35,234 nt of DNA from JANNAT01 sp031422555 (GCA_031422555.1 JANPLZ010000116.1:1-35234), one strand, 5' to 3'; shown: positions 23,666 to 32,135, numbered from the stretch's first letter. The notes: generated by a model from the sequence alone, not told the origin. Made by a program: numbers and translations.

Positions 23666-24931
23666 ATGAAGTATATGGCCACCTACGACTTTATGGAAAC
23701 CATTCGTAACACGAATGAGTGGATGGGGGCCACAGCGCGTGCGATGGCATCCTACCCGGCCTTTGCGCTGACGATGAACCCGATGCTGCAAATGACGGCG
23801 GCGTGGGGCGAAGTGGCCGAGCGCAGTTTCAAACGTATGGTTGCCAAACCCGATTGGGGAATCCGTTCCATCCCCGGTCCGGATGGCCAGGATCATCTGA
23901 TCGACGTCAATGTGGTGGTCGAAAAGCCGTTCGGCGATCTGGTGCAGTTCTTTGTGCGCCGCCGCGCCCCGATGGCGCGCAAGATCTTGCTGGTCGCCCC
24001 GATGTCGGGCCATTATGCCACGCTGCTGCGGTCGACCGTTGCCAGCCTGCTGCCAGATGCGGATGTCTTTGTTACCGATTGGCACAATGCTCGCGACATT
24101 CCGGTGTCGTCCGGCAAGTTTGATATCGAAGACTACACCTTGTATCTGGTGGAGTTCATGCGCGCGCTTGGCCCCGATTGCCATGTCATTGCCGTGTGTC
24201 AGCCCGCCCCCTTGGCCCTTGCCGCCACCGCCTATCTGGCCGCCTCGGACCCAAGCGCCCAACCGCGCAGCCTGACGCTGATCGGCGGCCCGATTGACCC
24301 GGATGCCGCCGCGACCGATGTCACCGACTTTGGCCGTCGCATCACCATGGGTCAGTTGGAACAAACCGCCATTCAGCGCGTCGGCTTCAAACACAAGGGC
24401 GCGGGGCGCTTGGTTTATCCGGGGCTGTTGCAACTGCAAAGTTTCATCTCGATGAACGCCGAGCGTCACTCAAAGGCGTTTTCCGAACAAGTCATGCGGG
24501 TCGCGCGCGGTGAAGCGTCAGACCACGACGCCCACAACCGGTTTTACGACGAATATCTGGCGGTGATGGACATGACGGCCGAGTTTTATCTGTCAACCGT
24601 CGAGCGGATTTTCAAAAACGGCGAGATTGCCAAGAACACCTTTGTCGTCGCGGGCACCAAAGTGGATATCGGGGCGATCACCCAAGTGGCGGTGATGACG
24701 GTGGAAGGCGAGAAAGACGATATTTCCGGCCCCGGTCAATGCGTAGCCGCACTGGATATGCTGACCGGCCTGCCGGATGCGAAAAAATCGCAACACCTTG
24801 AACCCGGTGCCGGGCATTACGGTATTTTCGCGGGCAAAAGCTGGCGGTTGAATATCCGGCCCTTGGTCTTGGGCTTTATCGACGCGCACTCTGGCGAGGT
24901 TAAAAAGGCGAAACTGGCTGCAGTGACGTAA
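23666..24931 (+). CDS. phaZ: intracellular PHB depolymerase PhaZ
   Basis: PhaZ mobilises intracellular PHB. The 421-residue product resembles the Ralstonia eutropha PhaZ1 (DepA) family. It has no signal peptide. The alpha/beta hydrolase fold has a cysteine nucleophile in VCQPAPLAL (Cys178), an acidic residue in EGEKDDIS (about 351), and His384 in GAGHYGIFAGKSW. The start at 23666 has GGAGT five bases upstream; MATYDF three codons later is an alternative. It is divergent from phaC and ends 6 bp from the convergent hydrolase gene. Confidence 0.95.
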   Translation: MKYMATYDFMETIRNTNEWMGATARAMASYPAFALTMNPMLQMTAAWGEVAERSFKRMVAKPDWGIRSIPGPDGQDHLIDVNVVVEKPFGDLVQFFVRRRAPMARKILLVAPMSGHYATLLRSTVASLLPDADVFVTDWHNARDIPVSSGKFDIEDYTLYLVEFMRALGPDCHVIAVCQPAPLALAATAYLAASDPSAQPRSLTLIGGPIDPDAAATDVTDFGRRITMGQLEQTAIQRVGFKHKGAGRLVYPGLLQLQSFISMNAERHSKAFSEQVMRVARGEASDHDAHNRFYDEYLAVMDMTAEFYLSTVERIFKNGEIAKNTFVVAGTKVDIGAITQVAVMTVEGEKDDISGPGQCVAALDMLTGLPDAKKSQHLEPGAGHYGIFAGKSWRLNIRPLVLGFIDAHSGEVKKAKLAAVT

Positions 24932-24937
24932 GGCCGC

Positions 24938-25648
24938 CTACCGCAGCAGCACCGGCCCCGCCAGAAACGCGGCCAAAGCGGCGTTCACGGCCTCGGGCTG
25001 CTCCAGCGTTGCCAGATGCCCTGCGCCTTCAATCACAGCCAGCTTGCCAAACGGCATCAGGTTGGCGGTAAACTCAGACCGCCGCATCGGCACCAATGTG
25101 TCCAGATCGCCCGCAATCACCAAGGCGGGCAGTTTCACCCGCCGCATGGTTTTTTGCTGATCCGGGCGGCGTTGCAGCGCGCGCGATTGGCGAATGAACA
25201 CCCCCTCGCCCAGGTTGATCGCCATGTCGCGGATCAGGCCGATAATATCATTGCGCCATTCACTGTCGGCCAAGGCGGTTGGCGGAATTTCTTCAGCCAT
25301 CGCCTCCAGCAACCGCCCCGCCCGCGCCGCCACGATCCGCGTCTCGCGCGCCGCAGCGGTTTGCGGCGCTTCGGCCAAGGGGTCTGTCGCCAAAAGGGCG
25401 ATGCGCGTCACCCGGTCTGGCACCCGCCGGATGATTTCCAACGCAACATCGCCGCCAAGGCCGTGACCCAGAATGGCGAATCTTTCCGGCAAATCCGCCA
25501 GAATGGTCTGCGCCATCTGCTCGACCGTGTCGCTACTGGTGGCCAACGCAATGTGAATAGCCCGGTCCATGCCCAGTTGCACGATCTGGGGCAAAAACAG
25601 CCGTGCGTCGGCCATAAAGCCCGGGATCATCACCAGCGGGTCGGCCAT
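24938..25648 (-). CDS. alpha/beta hydrolase-fold protein lacking the nucleophile serine
   Basis: The 236-residue product has a small alpha/beta hydrolase layout: oxyanion-type MIPGFM, nucleophile elbow ILGHGLGGD, acid site AGDLDTLVP and His211 in GAGHLATLEQP. At the elbow residue 63 is glycine (GHGLGG) where active members have serine (GHSLGG). The codon is GGC, one base from the serine codon AGC. Asp and His are kept. It may be a non-hydrolytic family member, use another nucleophile, or be decaying. It lies 3 bp after the next hydrolase gene in one transcription unit and faces phaZ. Substrate unknown. Confidence 0.85.
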   Translation of the reverse strand: MADPLVMIPGFMADARLFLPQIVQLGMDRAIHIALATSSDTVEQMAQTILADLPERFAILGHGLGGDVALEIIRRVPDRVTRIALLATDPLAEAPQTAAARETRIVAARAGRLLEAMAEEIPPTALADSEWRNDIIGLIRDMAINLGEGVFIRQSRALQRRPDQQKTMRRVKLPALVIAGDLDTLVPMRRSEFTANLMPFGKLAVIEGAGHLATLEQPEAVNAALAAFLAGPVLLR

Positions 25649-25651
25649 GGA

Positions 25652-26632
25652 TTACAGCCCTTTTGCCCAGTCAAGGATCAGCGCCACCGTGCCAGCGGTT
25701 TGCCCCGGTGACAGAATATCGCCCGCAATGACGTGGAAATAGGGGTCATCGCCCTTGGCCAGTTCGCGCGGCTCCAGCCGCACATCCGCGCCCCAGCTTG
25801 CCACTGCCGCCAAGGCTTTCTCGGCGTCCACCACAAGATCCTGGGGGCTATAGATCACCATCAACGGCGCTTTGGCGGCGGACAAATCCAATGTCTTGGC
25901 CGCGCGCACCAAGGCGGCCATCGGGAAAAGCGCCGTCGTCGGATACTGCGAGGTCCAGTATTTGCCATGACCCTCATTCACCGGATTGAAAGACCGCGTC
26001 GCCCCCGCCACAACCGGCCCCCAATAGCGCGCGGCGGGCAGGTCCAGAATTTTCGCCGCCGCAGGTTTGACGCCAAAGTTTGGCGATACCATCACGATAC
26101 CGGCGATATCCGCCGCCAGCGCCGGATCGGTTGCGGCAAAAGCCGCCAAAGTGGCCCCGGTCGAGGTAGAGATCACCAGAACCCGGTCGCCCAACCGCCG
26201 CCCGACGGCCAGCGCTTGTGCTGTATCCTCCAGCCAGTCGCCCGCCGATGCCGTGGCCATCGGATCACCGCCGCGGCCATGCCCGGCCAGCCGGGTAAAG
26301 AACAAATTCGCCCCCAAAGCGGTGGCCACCTGATCGGGCACAGGCCGGATTTCTTCGGATGAGGCGGAAAATCCATGGATATAGACCACCGCCAGCGGGG
26401 TTTTAGCACCTTTCGCGCCGGCCCAGATCACCCGCTTTTGCGTGCCGGGCACAATGTCGGCATAGGCTTTTTCCTGATCGGCCAGCCAGACATCAAGGTC
26501 GGGGCCAAGGTTTGCGGCGTCAAAGTCGATGGCGCGGTCCACCGGATCTTGCGGCACAAACGCCCAAGCGCCCGCGATGATCAGCCCCAGCAGGATGATC
26601 ACCCGCCCCAGCCATTTTCCCAATCTACGCAT
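25652..26632 (-). CDS. membrane-anchored alpha/beta hydrolase
   Basis: The 326-residue product starts MRRLGKWLGR followed by a hydrophobic segment (about 11-25), an N-terminal membrane anchor or uncleaved signal. The hydrolase domain has VVYIHGFSASSEE, FTRLAGHGR, a nucleophile elbow ISTSTG (Ser157; the usual first Gly is Ser), YSPQDLVVD and a late His in DPYFHVI. It is probably an esterase acting at the membrane; the substrate is unknown. The start at 26632 overlaps the preceding hydrolase gene by eight bases. An in-frame ATG 27 bp further upstream lies inside that gene. Confidence 0.85.
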   Translation of the reverse strand: MRRLGKWLGRVIILLGLIIAGAWAFVPQDPVDRAIDFDAANLGPDLDVWLADQEKAYADIVPGTQKRVIWAGAKGAKTPLAVVYIHGFSASSEEIRPVPDQVATALGANLFFTRLAGHGRGGDPMATASAGDWLEDTAQALAVGRRLGDRVLVISTSTGATLAAFAATDPALAADIAGIVMVSPNFGVKPAAAKILDLPAARYWGPVVAGATRSFNPVNEGHGKYWTSQYPTTALFPMAALVRAAKTLDLSAAKAPLMVIYSPQDLVVDAEKALAAVASWGADVRLEPRELAKGDDPYFHVIAGDILSPGQTAGTVALILDWAKGL

Positions 26633-27383
26633 GGTTGCCCCCAAGACCAATCTGGCCAATTGCCGCTGTGATCATGGCAAGACAATCGGGCGTTGAAAAG
26701 CGGTGATCGGCTCCTTTGACCAAAACCAGCCGACTATCGGGGCTGGCCGCATGTTCAAACAGCCCCAACGCCACCGATACCGGCACATCAACGTCCGCCG
26801 TGCCTTGCAGCAACCGCACCGCAAAGGGCAGCACCAACGGGCTGCGCAACACCAGATGATCGCGGCCATCGTCGATCAGCCGCTGTGTGATGATATAGGG
26901 ATCGCCATATTCTGACGGCAGCGCCACCTGACCGTCCCGCGCCAGCCTGTCGCGTTGGGCGGCGTCAAAGCCTTGCCACAGGCTGTCTTCGGTGAAATCC
27001 GGGGCCGCGGCGATGCCGATCAACCCGGCAACCTGCGCCGGATTGGCCCGCGCGATCAGCGTGGCAATCCAGCCTCCCATCGACGATCCGACCAGTATCT
27101 GCGGCCCCACCGTGCGCTGCGCGATCACGGCTGTGGCATCGGCCAGCCAATCGCCGATACAGCCATCCTCAAAGCGCCCAGACGAGGCCCCATGCCCTGA
27201 ATAATCAAACCGCAAAAAGGCGCGGCCCTGCGACTGCGCCCAATCGTGCAGGTAGGCGGCCTTTGTGCCTTCCATATCCGATTTGAACCCGCCCAGAAAA
27301 ACCACCCCTGGCCCGGCGCCCATGGTCTGACGATACGCCAGCCTGCGGCCCTGATCGGTGGTAAAATGATGTATCTGGGTCAT
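26625..27383 (-). CDS. alpha/beta hydrolase, ABHD10-like
   Basis: The 252-residue cytoplasmic product has FLGGFKSDMEGTKA, RFDYSGHGASSG, nucleophile elbow VGSSMGGW (Ser101) and His227 (GADHRFSTP). The combination GGFKSDM and FDYSGHGxSSG is typical of the ABHD10-like serine hydrolases common in alphaproteobacteria (ABHD10 is the mitochondrial depalmitoylase). It is the first gene of a three-hydrolase unit running toward phaZ and is divergent from thrS. The physiological substrate is not known. Confidence 0.88.
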   Translation of the reverse strand: MTQIHHFTTDQGRRLAYRQTMGAGPGVVFLGGFKSDMEGTKAAYLHDWAQSQGRAFLRFDYSGHGASSGRFEDGCIGDWLADATAVIAQRTVGPQILVGSSMGGWIATLIARANPAQVAGLIGIAAAPDFTEDSLWQGFDAAQRDRLARDGQVALPSEYGDPYIITQRLIDDGRDHLVLRSPLVLPFAVRLLQGTADVDVPVSVALGLFEHAASPDSRLVLVKGADHRFSTPDCLAMITAAIGQIGLGGNHA

Positions 27384-27421
27384 GCTGCGGCCTCGCTTTG
27401 TGAAACCTTACCTGCGCAGTG

Positions 27422-27450
27422 TTGACAAGGCCACGGGGCATCGGCAAAAC
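27422..27450 (+). promoter_or_regulatory. predicted thrS promoter
   Basis: A consensus -35 TTGACA (27422-27427), 17-bp spacer and weak -10 CAAAAC (27445-27450) lie 60 bp upstream of thrS. No T-box or obvious threonine leader peptide is visible in the 126-bp gap. Confidence 0.4.
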
Positions 27451-27509
27451 CGCCGCACATACCCGCAACCGGGCGCATCCGTAGGCGCCAAACTGACGAG
27501 GAGACCGCT

Positions 27510-29456
27510 ATGGTCCAGATTTCCCTGACTTTCCCCGATGGCAATGTGCGCCGCTGTGACGCCGGCATCACCGCGGCCGACGTGGCAGCGTCGATCAGCC
27601 CCAGCTTGGCCAAAAAGGCGATATCGGCGCAAGTCAACGGCGCGCATTACGACTTGCAATGGCCGATCCCGGCGGATGCGACGATTGCAATCAACACCAT
27701 GGCCGATGATGGCCCCGCGTTGGAACTGATCCGCCATGACCTTGCGCACATCATGGCGCGTGCGGTGCAAGACATCTGGCCCGAGGTCAAGGTCACCATC
27801 GGCCCCGTGCGCGATTATGGCTGGTTTTACGATTTTGACCGGGCAGAGCCGTTTTCATCCGACGATCTGGGCGCGATAGAAACCCGCATGAAACAGATCA
27901 TCGCCGCCCGCGACCCCGTGCGCACCGAAGTGTGGGACCGCGCCCGCGCCATCGCGTTTTATGAGGCCAAAGGCGAACCGTTCAAGGTGGAGTTGATCAA
28001 CCGCATACCGGCGGGCGAAGATTTGCGGATGTATTGGCACGGGGACTGGCAGGATTTCTGCCGTGGCCCACATTTTCAACACACCGGGCAAGTGCCATCG
28101 GATGCGTTCAAACTCACCCATGTGGCCGGGGCCTACTGGCTGGGCGACGCATCCCGCCCGATGTTGCAACGGATTTACGGCCTTGCGTTCAAGAACCGCG
28201 ATGACCTGAAAGCGCACCAGACCATGCTGGAAGAGGCCGCCAAGCGCGACCACCGCAAACTGGGCCGCGAGATGGAGCTGTTTCATCTGCAAGAAGAGGC
28301 CCCCGGCATGGTGTTCTGGCACCCCAACGGCTGGACCGTCTACCGCGCGCTGGAAGATTACATGCGCGGCCGTCAGCGCCGTGCGGGCTATAAGGAAATC
28401 AAGACGCCGCAAGTGGTGGACCGGGTTTTGTGGGAAAAATCCGGCCATTGGGAAGCTTACCGCGAGAATATGTTCATCGTCGAGGTGGACGAAGACGGCG
28501 AAGGCGGCAAACGCATCAACGCGCTAAAGCCAATGAACTGCCCCTGCCATGTGCAGGTCTATAATCAGGGCCTGAAATCCTACCGCGATCTGCCGTTGCG
28601 GTTGGCCGAGTTTGGCTCGTGTCACCGCTACGAATCGTCGGGGTCTATGCATGGGCTGATGCGGGTGCGCGGCTTTACCCAAGATGACGGCCATATCTTT
28701 TGCACCGAAGATCAGCTGGAATCCGAATGCATGGCGTTTCTGGCGCTGTTGTCGTCGGTGTACAAAGACCTTGGATTTGACAAATTCGACATCAAGTTTT
28801 CCACCCGTCCCGATGTGCGCGTCGGGTCTGATGAGGTGTGGGACAAGGCCGAAGCCGCCCTTGAAGGCGCGATTATCAAGGCGGGCTATCCCTATACCAT
28901 CAACCCCGGTGACGGCGCGTTTTACGGGCCAAAGCTGGATTTCAAACTGACCGACGCGATTGGCCGGGAATGGCAATGCGGCACGTTTCAGGCCGATTTC
29001 AACTTGCCGGTGCGGCTCGATGCGGAATTTGTCGGCGATGATGGGGCCAAACACCGCCCCGTCATGCTGCACCGCGCGATTTTGGGATCGTTTGAACGGT
29101 TCATCGGCATCCTGATCGAAAACTATGCCGGCAAGCTGCCGTTCTGGCTGGCCCCGCGTCAGGTGGTGGTGGCGGGGATCGTGTCAGACGCCGACGATTA
29201 TGTGCATGAAGTGGTGGCAGCCTTACAAAAAGCGGGCGTGCGCGCCGAGGCCGATATTCGCAACGAAAAGATCAACTACAAAGTGCGCGAGCATTCGGTG
29301 GGCAAAGTTCCTGTAATATTGGCCGTGGGCATGAAGGAAATGGCCGAGCGAAGTGTTTCAGTGCGCCGCCTTGGCGACACCAGAACTGAAACAATTGGCT
29401 TTGATCAGGCACTGGCGACCTTTGGCTTTGAAGCACTGCCACCCTCGGGCGATTAG
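27510..29456 (+). CDS. thrS: threonyl-tRNA synthetase
   Basis: This enzyme charges tRNA-Thr. The 648-residue product has the full bacterial layout: N-terminal TGS domain (about 1-62), the editing/tRNA_SAD domain (HDLAHIMARAVQ; YWLGDASRPMLQRIYG), and the class II catalytic core with the zinc-binding and motif 2 region (MNCPCHVQVY; GSCHRYESSGSMHGLMRVRGFTQDD, in two parts). The anticodon-binding C-terminus begins near PRQVVVAGI. GAGGAGA lies eight bases before the start. Confidence 0.98.
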   Translation: MVQISLTFPDGNVRRCDAGITAADVAASISPSLAKKAISAQVNGAHYDLQWPIPADATIAINTMADDGPALELIRHDLAHIMARAVQDIWPEVKVTIGPVRDYGWFYDFDRAEPFSSDDLGAIETRMKQIIAARDPVRTEVWDRARAIAFYEAKGEPFKVELINRIPAGEDLRMYWHGDWQDFCRGPHFQHTGQVPSDAFKLTHVAGAYWLGDASRPMLQRIYGLAFKNRDDLKAHQTMLEEAAKRDHRKLGREMELFHLQEEAPGMVFWHPNGWTVYRALEDYMRGRQRRAGYKEIKTPQVVDRVLWEKSGHWEAYRENMFIVEVDEDGEGGKRINALKPMNCPCHVQVYNQGLKSYRDLPLRLAEFGSCHRYESSGSMHGLMRVRGFTQDDGHIFCTEDQLESECMAFLALLSSVYKDLGFDKFDIKFSTRPDVRVGSDEVWDKAEAALEGAIIKAGYPYTINPGDGAFYGPKLDFKLTDAIGREWQCGTFQADFNLPVRLDAEFVGDDGAKHRPVMLHRAILGSFERFIGILIENYAGKLPFWLAPRQVVVAGIVSDADDYVHEVVAALQKAGVRAEADIRNEKINYKVREHSVGKVPVILAVGMKEMAERSVSVRRLGDTRTETIGFDQALATFGFEALPPSGD

Positions 29457-29488
29457 GTGCAAGATATTGTAGTTAAACACAAATGGTG

Positions 29489-29513
29489 AAACCGGCGTTC
29501 TGGATGCCGGTTT
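29489..29513 (+). terminator. terminator after thrS
   Basis: AAACCGGC (29489-29496) pairs with GCCGGTTT (29506-29513) around a 9-nt loop and ends in TTTTCC. It isolates thrS from the bufferin operon. Confidence 0.7.
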
Positions 29514-29564
29514 TCCATACCAAGGCCTACGTTCACGGCGGCCAATAGATCACTCACACAACCG

Positions 29565-29593
29565 TTGCCCACGCATCCGTGAATGGCCAAGAT
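29565..29593 (+). promoter_or_regulatory. weak candidate promoter of the bufferin operon
   Basis: TTGCCC (29565-29570), a 17-bp spacer and CAAGAT (29588-29593) lie 70 bp upstream of the precursor gene. GTAACC (29607-29612) also occurs; it resembles the -35 of SigF-type ECF promoters that control related operons in Caulobacter, but no correctly spaced -10 follows. The true promoter is uncertain. Confidence 0.25.
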
Positions 29594-29662
29594 GGCGGGC
29601 ATCGCCGTAACCTTTACCTTGTCGAGAATGACACCAACCAGTTTTTCAAAAGGGATCACACC

Positions 29663-29971
29663 ATGACACTTCATATCAAAGCCTTCGCAGTCGCTGGCGC
29701 TTTGGCCGCTGCGCTTGCCGCCACCGCAACAACGGCCTCGGCAGAGGGTGCCAAAGAAAAGTGCTTTGGCGTCTCATTGGCCGGTGCGAATGATTGCGCC
29801 GCCGGAGCTGGCACCACCTGTGCCGGCACATCCAAGGTCGACTATCAGGGCAACGCATGGAAATACGTCGCCGCTGGCACCTGCGTAACCATGGAACTGC
29901 CCGCGATGGCCGACGGCATGGCCCGCACCGGCAGCCTTGAAGCTGTTGAGCGTGACGCCGTCGCGATGTGA
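29663..29971 (+). CDS. bufA: DUF2282 bufferin precursor peptide (BufA-like)
   Basis: The 102-residue product has a Sec signal peptide (about 1-27, ending TTASA). The mature region carries four cysteines at 34, 45, 53 and 74, in the DUF2282 pattern EKCFGV, NDCAAGAGTTCAGTSKVDYQ and AGTC. In characterised bufferins, selected cysteines of such peptides are oxidised by a DUF692/MNIO enzyme into thiooxazole-type rings that bind copper; the product is exported and protects against copper. AAAAGGGA precedes the start at 29663. A strong hairpin with T-tract follows the gene, so it is probably expressed above the enzymes. Confidence 0.9.
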   Translation: MTLHIKAFAVAGALAAALAATATTASAEGAKEKCFGVSLAGANDCAAGAGTTCAGTSKVDYQGNAWKYVAAGTCVTMELPAMADGMARTGSLEAVERDAVAM

Positions 29972-29978
29972 TTTCAGT

Positions 29979-30009
29979 GCCCCCTTTGCCACTGGCGAAG
30001 GGGGCTTTT
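29979..30009 (+). terminator. attenuating terminator between bufA and bufB
   Basis: GCCCCCTTTGCC (29979-29990) pairs with GGCGAAGGGGGC (29994-30005), 12 bp including one T-G wobble, with a 3-nt loop, followed by TTTT. It begins 8 bp after the bufA stop and ends 6 bp before the GGAG of bufB, in the middle of the operon. Partial read-through would yield many precursor mRNAs per enzyme mRNA. Confidence 0.8.
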
Positions 30010-30025
30010 CCATCGGAGCATCGGC

Positions 30026-30874
30026 ATGCGTGACACCCGGTTTCCCACCCTGCCCGCACGCCCCGGCGTAGGCTATAAGCCCCAGCATTTTGAACAAATT
30101 CTGGCCAAGGCCGGTGCGGTCGCCTGGCTGGAAATTCATGCCGAAAACTATATGGGTGCGGGCGGGCGGCCTTTGGCGCAACTGCGGCATCTGGCCGACC
30201 GGTTTGCGATTTCGGTGCACGGTGTGGGCCTGTCGATCGGCGGCGAAGGGCCGCTGGATACGGCCCATCTGACCCGGTTGAAACACTTGTGCGATTGGCT
30301 GAACCCCGCCAGTTTTTCCGAACATCTGGCGTGGTCGACCCATGACGGCAACTATCTGAACGATCTTTTGCCGCTGCCCTATACCGCCGCCACCCTGAAC
30401 GGTGTTTGCGATCACATTGATCAGGTGCAATCAACGCTGGGCCGCCAGATGCTGCTGGAAAATCCATCAACCTATGTGGCGTTCGCCCAGTCCGAGATGG
30501 CAGAGGTTGATTTTTTGGCCGAAATAGCGCGACGCACGGGCTGTGGGTTGCTGTTGGATGTGAACAACGTCTATGTCTCGGCCACCAACCAAGCCTATGA
30601 TCCGCTTGACTATATCCGTGCCTTCCCGCTGCATGCGGTTGGGGAAATTCATCTGGGCGGCCATGACGTTGACGCCGACGACCACGGCCAGCTCTTGTTG
30701 ATCGACAGTCACGGTGCGGCGGTGGTTGATCCGGTCTGGCACCTTTATGCGCAAACCATTGCCCTTGGAGGCGCAAAACCCACGTTGATCGAATGGGACA
30801 ATGACGTGCCCGAATGGCCGGTGCTGATGGCCGAAGCCGCGCGTGCGGCACAGATTTTGGCAACCGTGGCATGA
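30026..30874 (+). CDS. bufB: DUF692 multinuclear non-heme iron oxidase (MNIO), BufB-like
   Basis: MNIO enzymes are TIM-barrel proteins with two or three iron ions that modify cysteines in ribosomal peptides. The 282-residue product is full length and has the family motifs in order: GVGYKPQH, EIHAENYMG (about 36-44), HGVGLSIGG (65-73), FSEHLAW (97-103), LENPSTYV, LDVNNVYV (178-185) and EIHLGGHDVD (207-216). These supply the expected His, Glu, Asp and Asn iron ligands. It lies between the precursor and a DUF2063 gene whose ATG overlaps its stop. The natural substrate is almost certainly the DUF2282 peptide encoded upstream. Confidence 0.95.
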   Translation: MRDTRFPTLPARPGVGYKPQHFEQILAKAGAVAWLEIHAENYMGAGGRPLAQLRHLADRFAISVHGVGLSIGGEGPLDTAHLTRLKHLCDWLNPASFSEHLAWSTHDGNYLNDLLPLPYTAATLNGVCDHIDQVQSTLGRQMLLENPSTYVAFAQSEMAEVDFLAEIARRTGCGLLLDVNNVYVSATNQAYDPLDYIRAFPLHAVGEIHLGGHDVDADDHGQLLLIDSHGAAVVDPVWHLYAQTIALGGAKPTLIEWDNDVPEWPVLMAEAARAAQILATVA

Positions 30875-31602
30875 CCCAATCCACCTTTGCCGCAGCCCTG
30901 CTGAACCCATACGCGCCTTTGCCCGCAGACGTGGTCGATCCGCAAGGCCGCCCCGCCCCGAAACGATTTTCGGTCTATCGCAACAACGTAGCCTCTGGGC
31001 TGACCCGCGCGATGGAGGCGTCGTTTCCGGTGATCCGCAAACTGGTCGGCCCAGAATTTTTCGCGGCGATGGCGACAGAATTCGCGCTGGCGCATCCGCC
31101 AAAATCGCAACTGCTGATGCAGTATGGTGATGATTTTGCAGGCTTTCTGGCAGGCTTTCCCCCCGTTGCACATTTGGGGTATCTGCCCGATATGGCGCGG
31201 CTGGAACAGGCGATTCGCACCAGCTATCACGCCGCCGACGCCGATCCTGTGCCTGCAGGTGCGCTGGCGGCCCTGCCCGAAGCCACGTTGCTGATGTCGC
31301 GGTTAATCCTTGCGCCGTCGCTGCAACTGGTGCCGTCGCGCTGGCCGATTTATGCGATATGGCGCGCCAATATGGAAGACGGCCCAATGCCTGTGGCCGT
31401 TGGCCAAGATGTGGTGGTTCTGCGCCCCGCGTTCGATCCGCGCCCGCAGGTTTTGCCGCCCGGAGGAGCCCGGTTTTTGCAGGCCGTTTTGGCGGGGGCC
31501 ACATTTGCGGATGCGCTTGCAACTGCGGATACATCGCTGGATCTGACCGCCGTTTTGGCGTTGCTGCTGACCGGCCAAGCCATTGTAGGAATTGAACAAT
31601 GA
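30871..31602 (+). CDS. bufC: DUF2063 (HvfC/BufC) partner protein of the MNIO
   Basis: The 243-residue product begins with the DUF2063 domain (SVYRNNVASGLTRAMEASFPVIRKL in two parts, residues 34-58; YLPDMARLEQAI), followed by a less conserved C-terminal domain. In bufferin and related MNIO clusters this protein partners the DUF692 enzyme and is thought to bind or present the precursor. The old name of putative DNA-binding domain is probably misleading. ATGA overlaps join it to bufB upstream and doxX downstream, so all three are translationally coupled. Confidence 0.92.
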   Translation: MTQSTFAAALLNPYAPLPADVVDPQGRPAPKRFSVYRNNVASGLTRAMEASFPVIRKLVGPEFFAAMATEFALAHPPKSQLLMQYGDDFAGFLAGFPPVAHLGYLPDMARLEQAIRTSYHAADADPVPAGALAALPEATLLMSRLILAPSLQLVPSRWPIYAIWRANMEDGPMPVAVGQDVVVLRPAFDPRPQVLPPGGARFLQAVLAGATFADALATADTSLDLTAVLALLLTGQAIVGIEQ

Positions 31603-32135
31603 ACCTGATGTCCCTTTATCGCCGCGCGACTGCGCCTTTGGATAAAATCGGCGACTGGGCCTTGCCCAGCCTTGCGCGTCTGGTCTTTGCCGCAGTGCTG
31701 CTGCGCTATTTCTGGACGTCGGCGCTGACCAAACTGGACGGCCCGCTGGGGGTAACCGACGGTGGCTATGGCCAGATTTTCCCCCGCGCGTTTGATGCCG
31801 TTGGCTTTGATTCCAGCGCCTTGGGTAGCTTTCACTATCTGGTGGTGTTGTTCGGCGCATGGGCCGAGATCTTACTGCCCGTGGCCCTTGTGATCGGCCT
31901 GTTTACACGGCTGGCTGCGCTGGGCATGGTTGGGTTCATCCTGGTGCAAAGCCTGACCGATATTTTTGGCCATATGGTTGGTCCCGAAACCATTGGCGCG
32001 TGGTTTGACGCCGCATCTGGCGATCTGATTCTGGATCAACGCGCGTTCTGGCTGCTGGCCTTGCTGATTTTGCTGGTCAAAGGCGCGGGGCCTTTGTCGG
32101 CTGACCGGGCTTTGCGTCAATGGGTGTCGGGCTGA
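31599..32135 (+). CDS. DoxX-family membrane protein of the bufferin operon
   Basis: The 178-residue product has about four membrane helices and the DoxX features: an N-terminal LARLVFAAVLLRYFWTSAL, a central GAWAEILLPVALVIGLFTRLAAL (residues 87-109, in two parts) and LLALLILLVKGAGPLS. DoxX proteins are frequent fourth members of DUF2282-DUF692-DUF2063 operons, probably linked to redox or electron supply in the membrane; the exact role is not known. Its start overlaps the bufC stop. Its last 19 bp overlap the 3' end of the opposite-strand membrane gene. Confidence 0.92.
   Translation: MNLMSLYRRATAPLDKIGDWALPSLARLVFAAVLLRYFWTSALTKLDGPLGVTDGGYGQIFPRAFDAVGFDSSALGSFHYLVVLFGAWAEILLPVALVIGLFTRLAALGMVGFILVQSLTDIFGHMVGPETIGAWFDAASGDLILDQRAFWLLALLILLVKGAGPLSADRALRQWVSG

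Noticed and set aside
29607..29640. SigF-type promoter (GTAACC ... CGAA) before bufA
   Set aside because: GTAACC is present, but the nearest CGAG-like sequence is only 10 bp away instead of about 16, and no CGAA occurs at the right distance.
30871..31602. DUF2063 protein as a DNA-binding regulator of the operon
   Set aside because: The database name is historic; its fixed coupling to the MNIO enzyme fits a precursor-binding partner better, and no helix-turn-helix is apparent.
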